64,000 nt of DNA, taken from the NCBI RefSeq assembly GCF_015265475.1, contig NZ_CP054493.1, positions 2,170,001 through 2,234,000 on the forward strand, read 5' to 3'. The position numbers were made by a program, and so were the translations under genes. The notes beneath the pieces are model-generated. The model was not told the origin of the DNA. It saw only the letters and a program-made list of their open reading frames with translations, and ran no database searches. Positions 25,600-33,932 of the stretch are shown here, piece after piece; within the stretch, counting starts at the first letter, position 1, and each line of letters opens with the position of its first letter. Source of the stretch: Candidatus Sulfurimonas marisnigri (GTDB taxonomy: Bacteria > Campylobacterota > Campylobacteria > Campylobacterales > Sulfurimonadaceae).

Positions 25600-25639
25600 G
25601 TAAATTTTCCTTATAAAATTCTGCTTCCAAAGAAGCAAG

Positions 25640-25691
25640 CTTTAGTCGCCACAGCGGCGCAAGCGAAGTAAAGGGAATAACTTCCCTTTAC
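25640..25691. terminator. Hairpin terminator after ilvE, intergenic repeat element 2
   Basis: GTAAAGGGAA-TAAC-TTCCCTTTAC is a perfect 10-bp stem (25668-25691), 3 bases past the ilvE stop. Beside it lies a second GC-rich stem (CGCC/GGCG, about 25647-25659). The centre GGAATAACTTCC closely matches GGAATTACTTCC in the pstB-phoU gap, suggesting a shared element rather than an ordinary terminator only. Confidence 0.6.
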
Positions 25692-25694
25692 AGA

Positions 25695-26615
25695 CTAATC
25701 AATGTATGTTAAATAATGCTCGTATTTTTCATTACGACCAAAAACAATATCAAAGTACCCACTTTGAATTTCTTCTGTGAATACACCACGAGAACCGCAA
25801 CCAATCTCTCTTGCGTCTATGATTCGAACTGGAGTAATCTCAGCAGCAGTTCCTGTTAAAAATGCCTCATCTGCAATGTAAACTTCTTCTCTTGTAATAC
25901 GTCGGCGTTCTACTTTTAAACCCATATTTTCTGCCATCTCTATAACAGTCTTTTGAGTTATTGATTCAAGTGAATTATCATTTGGTGGAGTTATAAGCAC
26001 ACCATTTTTGACCATGAAGAAGCTAGCTCCGCTTGCTTCTGCAACATAACCTTGATCATCAAGCAGAAGTGCCTCATCATACCCGCAGTCAACAGCTTCA
26101 AATTTTGCCATTTGTGAGTTTAAGTAGTTTGCTGTTGCTTTTGCTTTACCCATGTTTGAGGTGTTTGCAGGTCTTGTCATAGAAGCAATCTTAAGCTTAA
26201 TACCTTTTCTCATACCCTCTTCACCGAGATAAGCGCCCCACTCCCAAGCAGACATAACAGTCTCAACTGGTGCATTTTTATGATAAACACCCATAACACC
26301 GTAACCTAAAAATGCGAAAGGACGAATATATACATTGTCTCCTGTAAACTCGTTTTTTCTCACTAACTCTATTTGAGCTTGATTCATCTCCTCAACCGAG
26401 TAAGGGATATCAATAAGAGTCATCTTAGCAGACTCTTTAAGTCTTTTAGTATGATCATTCAAACGAAAAATAGCGTACCCTTTGTCAGTCTTGTATGCTT
26501 TTGTTCCTTCTATTACACCATTTCCATAATGCAAGGTGTGCGACAGTACATGTACTTTAGCATCTTCCCAAGCTACAAACTCTCCATTCATCCAAATATA
26601 TTTGGCTGCATCCAT
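25695..26615 (-). CDS. ilvE: Branched-chain amino acid aminotransferase
   Basis: Class IV PLP aminotransferase making Leu, Ile and Val. Seen are YIWMNGEFVAWEDAKVHVLSH (N-terminal), YIRPFAFLGYG, KATANYLNSQ with the PLP-binding Lys, and DEALLLDDQGYVAEASGASFF. Length 306. CGGAGAA precedes the ATG. LeuA of the same pathway is at 36.5 kb. Confidence 0.95.
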   Translation of the reverse strand: MDAAKYIWMNGEFVAWEDAKVHVLSHTLHYGNGVIEGTKAYKTDKGYAIFRLNDHTKRLKESAKMTLIDIPYSVEEMNQAQIELVRKNEFTGDNVYIRPFAFLGYGVMGVYHKNAPVETVMSAWEWGAYLGEEGMRKGIKLKIASMTRPANTSNMGKAKATANYLNSQMAKFEAVDCGYDEALLLDDQGYVAEASGASFFMVKNGVLITPPNDNSLESITQKTVIEMAENMGLKVERRRITREEVYIADEAFLTGTAAEITPVRIIDAREIGCGSRGVFTEEIQSGYFDIVFGRNEKYEHYLTYID

Positions 26616-26735
26616 TAAATTCTCCGATAATTTACATAAATTGTTAGTATTTTATCTAAAATGCTGTTTATATTGAGTAATGAATTTAAATAAGTTAAAG
26701 TTTATGGAGTTTAAAATTGTACATGTAGAAAATTT

Positions 26736-26757
26736 ATAGAGCCAAAAAAGGCTCTAT
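26736..26757 (-). terminator. Terminator after the porin gene
   Basis: ATAGAGCC and GGCTCTAT form a perfect 8-bp stem with a six-base loop, 25 bases after the porin stop, followed leftward by AAATTTTC. Confidence 0.65.
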
Positions 26758-26782
26758 TAGGAGAGTAAAATTACTGTATGGT

Positions 26783-28117
26783 TTAGAAAAAGAATTGAGT
26801 AGTTATTTTCATTTTCTCAACATCTTTGTCTCCTGTACTTGCACCGTACTCATCTTTTTGGTACATAAAACCAGCTTTGATTGTATTACCTTTTAGGTAC
26901 CAGTTCACACCGGCCATTTTTGATGTGAATTTATAATCTTCACCGGCAGCAGAATCTTCAAATTTATCCCAGCTCTCATATCTCACAAATGGAGCTATAT
27001 ATCCCAACTCTGGCATAACATATTCACTAAGTACATACCAACCAGATGATTTACCAGTTACGATAGTTGCAGCAGACCAATCTTTTACAACATCATCAAA
27101 TTTGAAGTACTCGCCTTGAATCATAAAGTTCTTATAGTGAGCAGAAGCTTCAAGATTAACTAGTTTATTATTTAATGTAACGCTATCAGCTGCACCATCA
27201 GCTTTAATCTCAGGAACAACCCAGTATGCAGCACCAAAAGAGAAGTGTTTACCTACTCCGAAGTATGTTTCTGTTTTTGAAGTCTCTTCCCAGCCGTCAA
27301 ATGGAGATAGTAGAATTTTACCACCGTAGAAAAAGCTTTGTTCAGTTATCTCTGATGTTTTTTTACCTTTTGCATCTAACAAAGAGGTTTCTTCTGTTGC
27401 ATCACCAAAAGCCAATTGGTAGTGAACTTTTTTATTTAAATCACCAAATACTTGAGCATTTGTACCACGACGGTTATGAGTAATAAACTGTGCTGCAGCA
27501 TCTGCAACTGCAGGGCGGTCATAAGCTATTGTGCGAGCTGATTTTATAGTTTCAGTACGTGAAACATCGATTTTTGCACGGAAAAGTTTAAAATTTACTA
27601 AAGATGAACCAAAAGGTTTTTTGATTTGAACATATGCATCACCAACGTTAAATTCATTCTCACCACTTTGTTGGTAGTTTGCTTTATCATTTCTAACATC
27701 CATTACAAATGAAGTCCACTTGTTAAAGCCGGCTGCAACCTCAAAACGAACACGACGAAGGTATGCATCATTTATACTTGTGTCAGTTTTTGAAACATCA
27801 TTATAATCAGTCTCTACATTTTCAAAAGTACCCTGAATACGAACACCAGCTTTTAACCACATGTCAGAACTATCATCTGCTACAAACTTCATATTGATAT
27901 GTGTTTGTTTACCATAAAGAAAATCTGGAGAATTTTTATCTACAATTGTTATTTTGCTAACATTTGATTTACTCTCATTTGCCATTTCAAAAGCTTTACG
28001 ACCCTCAGCAGGTGTAGTAAAGAGTTGACCTTTGTCATCTACATAAAATTGTGCAGCACTTAAGCTAGCTGAACCAATTGCTAAAACCGCCATTGTTGAA
28101 AGAACTATTTTTTTCAT
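26783..28117 (-). CDS. Outer-membrane porin, phosphate-selective O/P type
   Basis: A 444-residue beta-barrel with a signal peptide (MKKIVLS..SLSA). The barrel has alternating strands and ends with the C-terminal FFF. The pattern VRIQGTFENVETDY then RRVRFEVAAGFNKWTSFVMDVR is that of porin O/P proteins. Downstream of pstS in the same direction but with its own Pho-box-type promoter. Phosphate or polyphosphate uptake across the outer membrane is inferred from the family and the promoter. Confidence 0.75.
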   Translation of the reverse strand: MKKIVLSTMAVLAIGSASLSAAQFYVDDKGQLFTTPAEGRKAFEMANESKSNVSKITIVDKNSPDFLYGKQTHINMKFVADDSSDMWLKAGVRIQGTFENVETDYNDVSKTDTSINDAYLRRVRFEVAAGFNKWTSFVMDVRNDKANYQQSGENEFNVGDAYVQIKKPFGSSLVNFKLFRAKIDVSRTETIKSARTIAYDRPAVADAAAQFITHNRRGTNAQVFGDLNKKVHYQLAFGDATEETSLLDAKGKKTSEITEQSFFYGGKILLSPFDGWEETSKTETYFGVGKHFSFGAAYWVVPEIKADGAADSVTLNNKLVNLEASAHYKNFMIQGEYFKFDDVVKDWSAATIVTGKSSGWYVLSEYVMPELGYIAPFVRYESWDKFEDSAAGEDYKFTSKMAGVNWYLKGNTIKAGFMYQKDEYGASTGDKDVEKMKITTQFFF

Positions 28118-28149
28118 TATTTGTATTTCCCTTGTTTTTTGTTGATAGA

Positions 28150-28182
28150 ATTATAAAATAGTTTGGTTACATAATGATTACA
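28150..28182 (-). promoter_or_regulatory. Pho-box-like promoter of the porin gene
   Basis: Read leftward: TGTAAT-CATTA-TGTAAC (28182-28166), 10 bases, then -10 TATAAT (28155-28150). The two 6-mers repeat every 11 bases and sit where a -35 would be, as in PhoB-activated promoters. Confidence 0.65.
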
Positions 28183-28286
28183 GTTATACACCTACACAAA
28201 ACAGGTTAAAAGAACTATAACAAGGTTGTTTTAGAGAGTTTATGGAATAGGTTGTAGAGTAGTGTTTATGAATACATATAAAGGAG

Positions 28287-28315
28287 GATTCTTGCAATCA
28301 GTAGTTACAAGAATC
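28287..28315. repeat. Hairpin 1 of a tandem pair
   Basis: GATTCTTG / CAAGAATC stem extended by AA/TT past one C-A mismatch, with loop TCAGTAG on the plus strand. Sister of the hairpin 45 bases on; two base pairs differ by compensatory change. Confidence 0.7.
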
Positions 28316-28331
28316 ATAGGAGAATACATGT

Positions 28332-28360
28332 GGTTCTTATAATCAGTAGTTATAAGAACC
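28332..28360. repeat. Hairpin 2 of a tandem pair
   Basis: GGTTCTTATAA / TTATAAGAACC, a perfect 11-bp stem with the same loop TCAGTAG. Followed on the plus strand by TAGGAGAA, as is hairpin 1. It lies 27 bases past the pstS stop in the minus direction. No T-run, so not a normal terminator. Confidence 0.7.
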
Positions 28361-28387
28361 TTAGGAGAAGAAAATGAAATTTAATGA

Positions 28388-29392
28388 TTATTGTATATTT
28401 GCAGCCCAATACTCCCTAATCATGTTTTTTGTAGCTTCAGGAAGAGGAATATAACCTAACTTTTTAGCAGATTTGTCACCATTTTTAAAAGCATAGTCAT
28501 AAAACTCTATTGTTTTTTTATTCATCTCAGATTTTTCTGTTGGAAGCAAGATAAATGTTGCTGCAACAATCGGGTAAGAAGTATCGCCTGGTTGTAGAGC
28601 TAGCATTGCATAGAAGTTATCCTCTTTAGTCCAACTTGCATATTTTGCAGCAGCTTTAAAATTATCTTCGTTTGCTACAACCCATTTGCCGTTCGCAGTT
28701 TTAAGTACAGCAGCAGAGAGGTTGTTTTTCTCTTTATATGCGTTTTCAATGTAACCGATAGAGTAAGGAGTTTGCTTAACCAAGTTAGCAACACCTTCAT
28801 TACCTTTTCCACCAATACCAACAGCCCAGTCAATTGCTTTACCAGTTCCATAAGTATCTTTCCAGTTTTTAGAACTTCCACTTAGGTAATAAGTAAAGTT
28901 AAAAGTAGTCCCTGAACCATCTGAACGGTGAACTACAGTAATTTTTTGGTTTGGTAGCTTAATACCTGCATTGTTAGCAGCTATAGCAGCATCATTCCAC
29001 ATAGTGATTTTTCCCGCAAAAATATCTGCAACAACATCATTGCTTAATTTTAATGTCTCATCAGCAATGCCATCAACATTAAATGCTATAACGATTGAGC
29101 CGATAACTGCTGGAAACTGTAAAAGTTTAGCTTTTGCAAGTTTTTTAGAGTCTAATGGTTTATCAGATGCACCAAAGTCTACAATTCTCTTTGCAATCTG
29201 TTTGATTCCGCCGCCTGAACCGATTGACTGGTAGTTAACACGGTTTTTTGTATCTTTTTTATATGAAAATGCCCAATCATAATACAGGGGAGCTGGGAAA
29301 GATGCGCCTGCACCATTGATTTTATCTGAAGCGAATGACGTACTTATTGAAGCAGCTGTAACAAGTGCAACTAAAGCTAATTTCTTTAACAT
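28388..29392 (-). CDS. pstS: Phosphate ABC transporter substrate-binding protein
   Basis: Periplasmic phosphate receptor. A signal peptide (MLKKLALVAL..TSFA) precedes the family segments INGAGASFPAPLYYDW, YQSIGSGGGI, DFGASDKPL and VHRSDGSGTTFNF, which form the phosphate site. The ATG at 29392 is used; a longer frame to 29422 would begin inside the probable transcription start. It is separated from pstCAB by the ppk2 gene and is transcribed away from them. Confidence 0.9.
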   Translation of the reverse strand: MLKKLALVALVTAASISTSFASDKINGAGASFPAPLYYDWAFSYKKDTKNRVNYQSIGSGGGIKQIAKRIVDFGASDKPLDSKKLAKAKLLQFPAVIGSIVIAFNVDGIADETLKLSNDVVADIFAGKITMWNDAAIAANNAGIKLPNQKITVVHRSDGSGTTFNFTYYLSGSSKNWKDTYGTGKAIDWAVGIGGKGNEGVANLVKQTPYSIGYIENAYKEKNNLSAAVLKTANGKWVVANEDNFKAAAKYASWTKEDNFYAMLALQPGDTSYPIVAATFILLPTEKSEMNKKTIEFYDYAFKNGDKSAKKLGYIPLPEATKNMIREYWAANIQ

Positions 29393-29423
29393 TTTTGTAC
29401 CTTTTGTTTTTTTAAGATGCAAA

Positions 29424-29456
29424 ATTATAAATGCGGAAGGTTACATGTAGATTACC
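29424..29456 (-). promoter_or_regulatory. Pho-box-like promoter of pstS
   Basis: Read leftward: GGTAAT-CTACA-TGTAAC (29456-29440), then 10 bases, then -10 TATAAT (29429-29424). Same repeat, period and spacing as at the porin gene. Confidence 0.65.
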
Positions 29457-29462
29457 AAATTG

Positions 29463-29478
29463 AATAGTTTAAACTATT
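29463..29478. promoter_or_regulatory. 16-bp perfect palindrome between two Pho-like boxes
   Basis: AATAGTTT followed by AAACTATT, seven bases upstream of the pstS box and two bases from the oppositely oriented box at 29481. Possible operator; its AT content means chance is not excluded. Confidence 0.4.
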
Positions 29479-29480
29479 TT

Positions 29481-29507
29481 TGTAACCTACTTGTAATAAA
29501 ACTTATT
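29481..29507 (+). promoter_or_regulatory. Orphan Pho-box copy beside the 3' end of ppk2
   Basis: TGTAAC-CTACT-TGTAAT followed by AAAACTTATT, nearly identical to the pstC promoter at 30464-30490 and in the same orientation, but with no -10 at the matching place (TTTTAA instead of TACAAT). It could add PhoB sites upstream of pstS, or be a leftover of rearrangement. Confidence 0.5.
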
Positions 29508-30399
29508 TTTTAAGCGAGAACTTAAACTCTTTTTCCATTGCAATAGCTTCATCTCGTCCATAAACTATAATCTCTTTATCTACCGAAATATTTTTTGCTT
29601 TTATTTTATTCGGATATTCAACAAAGTTCAAAATATGTTTTATAGTATTGATTCTGGCTTTTTTCTTGTCATCACTCTTTACAATTGTCCATGGTGCTAT
29701 TTCTGTATGGGTAGCACTTAACATCATGAATTTAGCCAAAGAATACTCATCCCATAATTTTTGAGACTCCTTATCAACAGGTGAAAGCTTATATTGCTTT
29801 AGCGGGTCTGTCTCTCTAGCTTTAAATCTTTTTGCCTGCTCATATTTGGATACAGAGAAATAGAATTTAAATATTTTAATATCTTCATCAACTATCATAT
29901 CTTCAAATTCAGGTGCATCTTTTAAAAATTTATGATGTTCTCTCTCTGTACAAAACCCCATAACAGGCTCAACCATTGAGCGGTTATACCAACTTCTGTC
30001 AAAAAGGACTATTTCTCCGGCAGATGGCAGATGTTGCACATATCTTTGAAAATACCACTGAGAGCGCTCTCTATCACTCGGCTTCTCAAGTGCAACCACT
30101 CTCGCACCCCTTGGGTTTAGATGCTCGGTGATTCTTTTTATAGTGCCACCTTTGCCCGCTGCATCACGACCCTCAAAAATCATCAAAATTTTAAGTCCAG
30201 TATCTTTTACATGATTTTGAAATTTCAGAAGTTCGACTTGTAAGCTAGCCAGCTCCTCTTCGTAAGCTATTCTCTCCTCTTTTTTCCAGATTCGCACTTT
30301 ACCATCTTTACTTTTTCTTCTTTCTTTATCCTCTTTTCTTCTTTCTTTATCCTCTTTTCTTCTCTCTTCTTCAAGTTTATCTTTCTTTTTCTCTTTCAT
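29503..30399 (-). CDS. ppk2: Polyphosphate kinase 2
   Basis: PPK2 phosphorylates nucleotides from polyphosphate (or the reverse). The P-loop FEGRDAAGKGGTIKRI, the lid region with LEKPSDRERSQWYFQRY and FDRSWYNRS are characteristic; the length after the N-terminus suits single-domain class I. A charged N-terminal tail of about 40 residues holds the repeated heptad KEDKERR, encoded by two identical 21-bp units (30315-30356). It is placed between pstS and pstC, linking phosphate uptake to polyphosphate. Confidence 0.9.
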   Translation of the reverse strand: MKEKKKDKLEEERRKEDKERRKEDKERRKSKDGKVRIWKKEERIAYEEELASLQVELLKFQNHVKDTGLKILMIFEGRDAAGKGGTIKRITEHLNPRGARVVALEKPSDRERSQWYFQRYVQHLPSAGEIVLFDRSWYNRSMVEPVMGFCTEREHHKFLKDAPEFEDMIVDEDIKIFKFYFSVSKYEQAKRFKARETDPLKQYKLSPVDKESQKLWDEYSLAKFMMLSATHTEIAPWTIVKSDDKKKARINTIKHILNFVEYPNKIKAKNISVDKEIIVYGRDEAIAMEKEFKFSLKK

Positions 30400-30463
30400 A
30401 AAATCCCCTTTTTTCAGTAAGTATACAACTTATAATCTTATCAATTTCTTCATATATATCGTT

Positions 30464-30496
30464 AGTAACCTATTTGTAATAAAATTTATTTACAAT
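30464..30496 (+). promoter_or_regulatory. Pho-box-like promoter of pstCAB-phoU
   Basis: AGTAAC-CTATT-TGTAAT (30464-30480), then exactly 10 bases, then -10 TACAAT (30491-30496). RBS AGAGAGG and ATG at 30527 follow. Third promoter in the island with this arrangement. Confidence 0.65.
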
Positions 30497-30526
30497 TGCA
30501 AACTTTATAAAGAGAGGTTTTGACGA

Positions 30527-31384
30527 ATGAGTATTATCATTGATAAACTATTTGCACATGTAAGTAAATTTATTGCTATCGCCATACTACTATTGGTTGC
30601 TTGGATTTTTACAGTTTTGCTGCAAAACTCTATGGCTTCAATAGAAGCATTTGGTTTTGACTTTATAACAGAGTCGAAATGGGCACCAAACTTAGAGAAG
30701 TTTGGTGCCCTTCCCGCAATTTACGGTTCAGTTGTTTCAACTTTTCTTGCAATGATTTTGGCAGTTCCATTGGCTATAGGTGTTGCAATATTCTTAAGCG
30801 AGCTGGCACCTGCCCGTCTTAAATCACCAGTTGGTGTTTCCATAGAACTTCTAGCAGCTATCCCATCTGTTATATACGGCATGTGGGGTCTGTTTTACTT
30901 TGTCCCTATTGTACGTGACATATTTGGCGGAATTGGTATCAGTATGCTTACAGCTGGAATTGTACTATCTATAATGATACTTCCATTTATGGCAGCAGTT
31001 ACAAGAGATGCAATGAATACAACCCCTGATATCTTAAAAGAGTCTGCGTATGCACTTGGCGGCACAAAATGGGATGTCATAAAAGATATAATTATCCCTT
31101 ACGCTAAAGCTGGAATAATAGGCTCATTTATCTTAGCCCTTGGCCGTGCCATTGGTGAGACTATGGCTGTTACTTTTGTTATGGGTAATGTTCATAAAAT
31201 ATCTACAGATTTAACAGCACCTGCTACATCTATCCCTGTAACACTTGCAAACGAGTTCACAGAAGCAGATACGGAACTTTATTACTCATCACTATTCGAG
31301 CTTTCACTAATGCTACTAGTAATCAGTTTTACGATTATATCTATTGCGAAATTTTACTTTTTACGCAGAAAAAGGACAGCATAA
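30527..31384 (+). CDS. pstC: Phosphate ABC transporter permease PstC
   Basis: One of two inner-membrane permeases of the high-affinity phosphate transporter. Six hydrophobic segments; the segment WAPNLEKFGALPAIYGSVVST is typical of PstC, and EAA-loop residues occur in ALGGTKWDVIKDIIIPYAKAGI. Overlaps pstA by one base. 285 residues. Confidence 0.9.
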   Translation: MSIIIDKLFAHVSKFIAIAILLLVAWIFTVLLQNSMASIEAFGFDFITESKWAPNLEKFGALPAIYGSVVSTFLAMILAVPLAIGVAIFLSELAPARLKSPVGVSIELLAAIPSVIYGMWGLFYFVPIVRDIFGGIGISMLTAGIVLSIMILPFMAAVTRDAMNTTPDILKESAYALGGTKWDVIKDIIIPYAKAGIIGSFILALGRAIGETMAVTFVMGNVHKISTDLTAPATSIPVTLANEFTEADTELYYSSLFELSLMLLVISFTIISIAKFYFLRRKRTA

Positions 31385-32226
31385 TGACTCATACTCAAAA
31401 AAGAATTATTGTCAATAACATTGTTATGTTTCTCTCAACCATGTCTGCTGTAATTGGTATAGGTTTTTTATTCTGGATTTTAAGTGTGCTGATCTTAAAT
31501 GGTGTTGATGCACTTAGTTGGAGTATCTTCTCACAAGAGGGAGCACCCCCAGGCTACGAAGATAGTGGGCTTAAGCATGCACTTATTGGTCAGCTTATGA
31601 TTGTCAGTATTGCAACATTTATTGGTGTTCCTCTTGGAATATTGGCAGGGACATATTTGAGTGAGTATGGACAAAAATCAAAACTAGCAGAGACTATTCG
31701 TGACATATCTGACATTATGATGTCAGCACCCAGTATTGTAATAGGTGCTTTTGTTTATGCAATCGTTGTTGTTCCTATGGGGCACTTTAGTGGCTGGGCC
31801 GGTTCAGTTGCACTTACTATCATAATGCTTCCTATAATTTTAAGAACTACTGATGACATGTTGCAGCTTGTTCCATCCACCCTTAGAGAAGCTGCTTTTG
31901 CTTTAGGTGCTCCAAAGTACAAAGTAATTATTCAAGTTGTTTACCGCGGGGCAAAAGCTGGAATATTAACAGGTGTTTTACTTGGTGTTGCAAGGGTTGC
32001 AGGTGAGACAGCTCCTCTTTTGTTCACATCATTTAATGACAATTTTTTAAATACAGATATGAATGAGCCAATGGCATCACTTACTGTTACTATGTATAAC
32101 TATGCAACCAGCCCTTATGAAGATTGGCAAAAACTTGGGTGGGCTGCAGCATTTATTTTATCTATGTTCATTTTATCTCTAAATATAATTGGACGACTAT
32201 TTTTATTAAAGAAAAAAGGGAAATAA
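31384..32226 (+). CDS. pstA: Phosphate ABC transporter permease PstA
   Basis: Partner permease of PstC. Contains [31 protein letters not shown] (split: ALIGQLMI and [12 protein letters not shown]) and the EAA loop [17 protein letters not shown], then ETAPLLFT. 280 residues. Its stop codon shares a base with the pstB ATG. Confidence 0.9.
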   Translation: MTHTQKRIIVNNIVMFLSTMSAVIGIGFLFWILSVLILNGVDALSWSIFSQEGAPPGYEDSGLKHALIGQLMIVSIATFIGVPLGILAGTYLSEYGQKSKLAETIRDISDIMMSAPSIVIGAFVYAIVVVPMGHFSGWAGSVALTIIMLPIILRTTDDMLQLVPSTLREAAFALGAPKYKVIIQVVYRGAKAGILTGVLLGVARVAGETAPLLFTSFNDNFLNTDMNEPMASLTVTMYNYATSPYEDWQKLGWAAAFILSMFILSLNIIGRLFLLKKKGK

Positions 32227-33011
32227 TGGCAACTATTGTTGATATAACTAAAGAAAAAGCGCTTGAAGTCAATAACTTTGAGTTTACTTATGCAGGAGTA
32301 GATGAACCAAGTATAAAGACTCTATCTATGCCTATTGCAAAAAACAGCATTACTGCTCTTATTGGACCATCTGGATGTGGCAAAACAACACTTCTTAGAA
32401 GTTTTAACCGCATGCACGACTTGTATCCTGGCAATAAATATAGCGGGGAAATTTTATTTAAAAATAAAAATATTCTAACGAAAAATGAGGATTTGATTAA
32501 CCTAAGAATCCAAATAGGGATGATTTTTCAAAAACCAACAGCTTTTCCTATGAGTATATTTGATAATGTTGCTTATGGTATGAGACTACAAGGTATAAAA
32601 AATAAAACTGAATTAAAAGATAGAGTTGAAAAAGCACTTAAAGATGCAGCAATTTTCAAAGAGGTTAAAGATAGACTAAAACACGATGCAAATGGACTAT
32701 CAGGCGGACAACAGCAAAGACTCTGCATTGCTCGTGCTATTGCTGTTGAACCAGAAGTTTTACTCTTTGATGAGCCCACTTCTGCACTTGATCCAATCTC
32801 TACTGCCGGAATTGAAGAGTTAATAGTTGAGCTTAAACAGAGGGTTTCAATTATTATAGTTACTCATAATATGCAACAAGCTGCGAGAGTAAGCGACTAT
32901 ACAGGTTTTATGTATATGGGTGAGCTTATAGAATTGGGTCTCACAGAAGAACTTTTCGTAACACCAAGAGAGAAGCTTACAGAAGAGTATATAACTGGTA
33001 AATTTGGTTAA
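32226..33011 (+). CDS. pstB: Phosphate ABC transporter ATP-binding protein
   Basis: ATPase of the phosphate transporter: Walker [10 protein letters not shown], signature LSGGQQQR, Walker [14 protein letters not shown], switch His in [10 protein letters not shown]. 261 residues from the ATG at 32226; an in-frame ATG at 32124 lies within pstA. Last gene before the structured gap to phoU. Confidence 0.95.
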   Translation: MATIVDITKEKALEVNNFEFTYAGVDEPSIKTLSMPIAKNSITALIGPSGCGKTTLLRSFNRMHDLYPGNKYSGEILFKNKNILTKNEDLINLRIQIGMIFQKPTAFPMSIFDNVAYGMRLQGIKNKTELKDRVEKALKDAAIFKEVKDRLKHDANGLSGGQQQRLCIARAIAVEPEVLLFDEPTSALDPISTAGIEELIVELKQRVSIIIVTHNMQQAARVSDYTGFMYMGELIELGLTEELFVTPREKLTEEYITGKFG

Positions 33012-33012
33012 T

Positions 33013-33113
33013 CGCACTTGTGCAATGGGCTTCCTGCCGAAGGAAACCTAGCGTTAACGTAGGTAGCGGAATTACTTCCGCTACTGTAACAAACAAATGA
33101 GAGGTTTCCTTTC
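33013..33113. repeat. Structured pstB-phoU gap, intergenic repeat element 3
   Basis: Nested inverted repeats: GCAC-TT-GTGC; an outer pair AGGAAACCT (from about 33040) with AGGTTTCCT (about 33103); an imperfect CCTAGCG/CGTAGG; and the perfect stem GTAGCGGAA-TTAC-TTCCGCTAC (33063-33084). It shares GGAATTACTTCC-like core with element 2 and CAATGGGC/CCTGCC with element 1. It may lower phoU expression relative to pstCAB or stabilise the mRNA end. Confidence 0.5.
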
Positions 33114-33145
33114 ATTTTGTGAAATAAAGTTAAAGGAATTTATAC

Positions 33146-33817
33146 ATGTCAACAAAATATAATAATAAAATAGATGAAATCAGAGGTCTTATTGCCACTC
33201 TGCTAGAGAGCATTGTCTCAGCAAGCCAAATATCATTAAATTCTTTTATCCCAATTAGTCAAGATGGTTATAAACTAGCCCTTGAAAAGCTAAATAATAT
33301 TGAACTCCAAGGCGATACAATTGATAATGAGATTATAAAAACTTTTGCTCTGTTTGGTCCAGAAGCTATAGAACTCCGCTCATTAGTTGCTTACTTAAAA
33401 ATGACGAACGAAATAGTTCGCATTGGAGAGGGTACAAGAAAATATGCTCGCAGAATGAGAGATCACTCACAAAGTGAATGTAATCTAGAGCCTCTAAGTT
33501 CGACAATTTCGCAACTTCACAAAAGTACAATAAAAGCATTAGAGTATATTTTAGAGTGTTTTAAAGATTTGGAACAATGCAATATTGAAGATTATTATAG
33601 AAAAATAATGGTTGAAGAGAGCAAAAATGATGATATTTTTTCAATACTAGAAAAAGAGATAATGACATTAATTATAGAAGAAAAAGAGCTATCTCCAGAA
33701 TATGTAAAAGTTCTTGGAACTCTTAGAAAACTAGAGCGATCATGCGACAGAAGTGTTAATATTGCTAACTTGATGATGTATGCAAAAAAAGGTGGAGAAC
33801 TTAGTCTTTACAGATAA
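33146..33817 (+). CDS. phoU: PhoU-family phosphate signalling regulator
   Basis: An all-helical protein of 223 residues. The PhoU metal-site motif pattern E/D-x-x-D-x-x-E/D can be seen in LQGDTIDNEIIKTFA and KLERSCDRSVNIAN. It follows pstB on the same strand, as is usual; PhoU dampens Pho signalling when phosphate is ample. AAAGGAA precedes the ATG. Confidence 0.85.
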   Translation: MSTKYNNKIDEIRGLIATLLESIVSASQISLNSFIPISQDGYKLALEKLNNIELQGDTIDNEIIKTFALFGPEAIELRSLVAYLKMTNEIVRIGEGTRKYARRMRDHSQSECNLEPLSSTISQLHKSTIKALEYILECFKDLEQCNIEDYYRKIMVEESKNDDIFSILEKEIMTLIIEEKELSPEYVKVLGTLRKLERSCDRSVNIANLMMYAKKGGELSLYR

Positions 33818-33897
33818 TATTATAACTTTACGAAACAAATTAAGATATTGATTAAAATTTAATCAGCTATCCTTATTTTTATTAAATGTAATTGAGA

Positions 33898-33903
33898 TAT
33901 ACT
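33898..33903 (+). promoter_or_regulatory. -10 element of glnA
   Basis: TATACT lies 29 bases before the glnA ATG. A 17-base near-palindrome, TGATTAAA-A-TTTAATCA (33849-33865), is upstream and may be the phoU terminator or an operator. Confidence 0.4.
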
Positions 33904-33932
33904 ACTAGCAATTAAATTTCAGGAGAAAATAA

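Noticed and set aside
28292-28345. Short plus-strand ORF through the tandem hairpins ending MWFL
   Set aside because: It starts with TTG and its sequence is explained by the repeat arms; the covariation preserves pairing, not codons.
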